Program-made: the position numbers and the translations under genes
Assembly (NCBI RefSeq): GCF_030254645.1
Contig: NZ_CP116346.1
Location: 2,793,973 to 2,857,972 of the forward strand
DNA length: 64,000 nucleotides
From: Paucibacter sediminis
GTDB lineage: Bacteria > Pseudomonadota > Gammaproteobacteria > Burkholderiales > Burkholderiaceae_C
Direction: 5' to 3'
The notes under the pieces: model-generated
Database searches by the model: none
What the model was told of the DNA's origin: nothing
Seen by the model: only the letters and a program-made list of their open reading frames with translations
In this document: positions 63,901 to 64,000 of the stretch, piece by piece
Numbering within the stretch: the first letter of the stretch is position 1
Layout: every line of letters begins with the position of its first letter

Positions 63901-63983
63901 ACGACTACCTGGGCAAGCCCTATGACGAAGAGCTGCTGCTGAGCCTGATCGCCCGCTACACTGCCCGGTTGCTCACGGGTTGA
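57987..63983 (+). CDS. chpA: ChpA-type hybrid chemotaxis kinase with multiple Hpt domains
   Basis: 1998 residues. N-terminal Hpt-like/FimL-like part with H66 (LHQLAGVLSLVG) and a degenerate part around 500 with Asn in place of His (NQLGAMRGVFSVLG). A clear Hpt has H758 (FHTLKGSSRMVG); one near 1079 keeps His but lacks the Lys (HALAGNAGTVG); another has H1241 (LHTFKGGARLTG). Acidic Ala/Pro/Glu linkers lie between (about 850-1045). A CheA core follows with ATPase motifs LLRNSVMHGIEPP (about 1578) and VRDDGRGLD, a CheW-like domain, and a receiver with D1925 (SDIEMPRMDGFDL). It should autophosphorylate and pass phosphate to PilG and PilH. Confidence 0.95.
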   Translation: MDFSRDSEFPPDLSPLAWVQEELRRSLESVHKTLRRALRDADARVTTLGLETHPSQPLQAAAAQLHQLAGVLSLVGLPAGAALLRAAEQAVERLALDPVNVDPPTVQAVERADFALLSLIAKLLAGNKTSTLALFPSYRALQQLNGVERIHPADLAQQEWSWRDLPADAKAPALAAEAARAGFEAALLKHMRAPAPQHAQHLSDLCAGVAQTQPGAHGRSLWSLAAAHFEAQALGLLKIDALVKRLGSRLLAQLRAGAQGDAAVSERLAQDLLFFCSQAQAPAASQHAPRLLAVRRVYGLDEGAGPTDYEDDSLGHIDPSWVTQARKRVAQAKESWSSAAEGESHRLAGLDEQFAAVGDSIERLFPSGEVLGQTLRRAVVATLRSGKPPEPTLAMEIATSLLYVEAALDDEAFDHPDQAERVIRLARRVEAASRGEPAAPLEAWMEDLYRRVSDRQTLGSVVHELRSSLSEVERQVDEYFRDPSQRQLLIPVPNQLGAMRGVFSVLGVDQGALTCVRMRDQIDELANTEVDPSRSGPREQFERLANNLGALGFLIDMLSVQPQLAKRMFRFDEARGSLISSVGRERLSKPVASEPSLLAQVQAAAQAVAEGERPQAELARDLERLTLQARAADETALANAAQSAQRMLEEPGDTSALPLTVELTEPAEPAESAEPAESEAARAQAAQSLNDFLAVHVPAPAVPVAAAAPAPEIVDEEMLEIFLEEATEVLANARVALAELELDAANREQLTNVRRAFHTLKGSSRMVGLKEFGEGAWAFEQLYNARLGEQGVADAALLSLSQQALDYLAGWSAEIAAKAPITHDAEVLRASADALRLEQRLLPVGAAAVVEPAAVEPAAEPAVEPVPEPEPVLELPIEMLDAPATEPLLEEAPLLELPEAEELGELLPVMEVAELSHADTELLGLELNLDLPAAAASASSDFELPEFELKLDLGEATAAPAMPVLDEELTLDLGALDLPAVSEPEPAPEPETLAPSLELVGGTDVQAAAEAIEPIEPEEAEPESDEGVKLIGPLRISITLFNIFLNEADELSRRLCTELSEWALDLASGLPASCEPLAHALAGNAGTVGFDELSALARALEHALERAAQVRQLGADEARLFNDAAEEIRRLLHQFAAGFLKSVEGDLTARLQAYQPPPEDVAESRPSELPDDALSEPQALPIPRAADDFEVGLPDQIDDELFPIFEEEAPDLLRDLQAGLRDWMAHPGDVGRAGACMRALHTFKGGARLTGAMRLGEAAHLLESAIEALLHQGQADAAEVRSLQDQGDALEQAFDTLKQARLAPKPVAQPEPVVPPPVAAEPVAVAMAPAEALPAEVAEAAPAAEAAQATESGPAGAQIDWSRFTQFQPSDSGLGGDGGLGGAQALVRVRGALLERMAAQAGEVSIRRARLESEMGQMKNALLDLDDNLDRLRTQLRELELQAEAQMGAQEEAAKHAAKDFDPLEFDRYTRFQELTRMLAESVNDVATVQRSLQRNVQTGEDELAAQSRLTRELQDDLLRTRMVEFDSLSERMHRVVRLAARETGKQVQLLVNGAQVELDRSVLERLVGSFEHLLRNSVMHGIEPPVERVAKGKPELGTIQVQLAQEGNEVAITVRDDGRGLDLARIRERGLKQGLIKPDATPSDEELMQLIFAPGFSTATEITELAGRGVGMDVVRAEVNTLGGYIDLHSTPGQGAAFELRVPLTTALTQVVVLRYGEQSVAVPASLMESVQRISPAQIEQAYEAGELVVGGERFPFYWLGGLMKQSERGVPHGKTLPVAFVRSAHQRLAVHVDEVLGNQEVVVKNLGPQLVHVPGLAGISLLASGEVALIYNPVALANRYGAEAQAAARHALGHAAAGTVAASMVAAEPLAPLVLVVDDSLTVRRVTQRLLEREGYRVHLAKDGLEAMERLAEEELPAVVLSDIEMPRMDGFDLVRNLRADSRLATLPVIMITSRIAQKHRDYAHQLGVDDYLGKPYDEELLLSLIARYTARLLTG

Positions 63984-64000
63984 GCGCTGGAGGCTTGGCG

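Overview
The window is high-GC DNA from a betaproteobacterium. Gene content and order (hemA-prfA-prmC-grxD-ubiX; ffh / cytochrome c assembly gene / PP0621-like gene / pilS-pilR-ampD; nrdA-nrdB; aroQ-accB-accC-prmA; rubredoxin-pilGHIJ-chpA) and a lysine/alanine-rich histone H1-like protein ending in a WPFPTGNKP tail point to Burkholderiales. A Roseateles/Pelomonas/Paucibacter-type (Sphaerotilaceae) genome is my best guess; that genus-level guess is inference. The DNA looks like core chromosome: no phage, integrase, transposase or CRISPR array was seen.

Layout. 1-3413 (minus): type IV pilus genes pilB-pilC-pilD (pilD cut by the window edge), then tRNA-Pro and ispB. 4916-10973 (plus, except rppH): rplU-rpmA-obgE-proB, rppH, proS and a lytic transglycosylase. 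10974-18210 (mostly minus): ubiX, grxD, a possible outer-membrane protein, prmC, prfA, hemA, miaB and a small secreted protein, then a tRNA with a CAT anticodon. 18537-26138: ftsY facing ffh tail to tail, then a plus-strand run through a CcsA/YpjD-like protein, a PP0621-like protein, pilS, pilR and ampD. 26139-31143: a 666-bp regulatory gap with an NrdR-type promoter and a leader terminator, then nrdA and nrdB. 31375-32016: the H1-like protein. 32077-42194 (minus): DUF3426 protein, prmA, accC, accB, aroQ, a TlpA-like thioredoxin, an unknown protein, mtgA, aroE, a TonB-like protein and an RNB-family exoribonuclease. 42244-42511: a compact noncoding element with terminal and nested inverted repeats (MITE-like). 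42558-53796: prolyl oligopeptidase, an SDR (FabG-like), a YqiA-like esterase, a secreted zinc metalloprotease, an AI-2E/PerM family membrane protein, mpl, hemL and thiD. 53978-63983: rubredoxin followed by the Pil-Chp chemosensory genes pilG, pilH, pilI, pilJ and a giant chpA.

How they fit together. Three separate loci serve type IV pili: assembly motor, platform and prepilin peptidase (pilBCD), transcriptional control of pilin (pilSR), and chemosensory control of twitching (pilGHIJ-chpA). Other themes are tetrapyrrole synthesis (hemA, hemL), cell wall synthesis and recycling (mtgA, mpl, ampD, lytic transglycosylase), translation and SRP targeting (rplU, rpmA, prfA, prmC, prmA, proS, miaB, ffh, ftsY), dNTP supply (nrdAB) and fatty acid synthesis (accBC, FabG-like).

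The most unusual signals are the 268-bp nested-palindrome element at 42244-42511, the structured nrdA leader with a terminator between promoter and gene, the structured nrdA-nrdB spacer with its own promoter, and eight in-frame 39-bp units in the H1-like gene. I found no clearly novel multi-gene system; most of the window is ordinary core genome.
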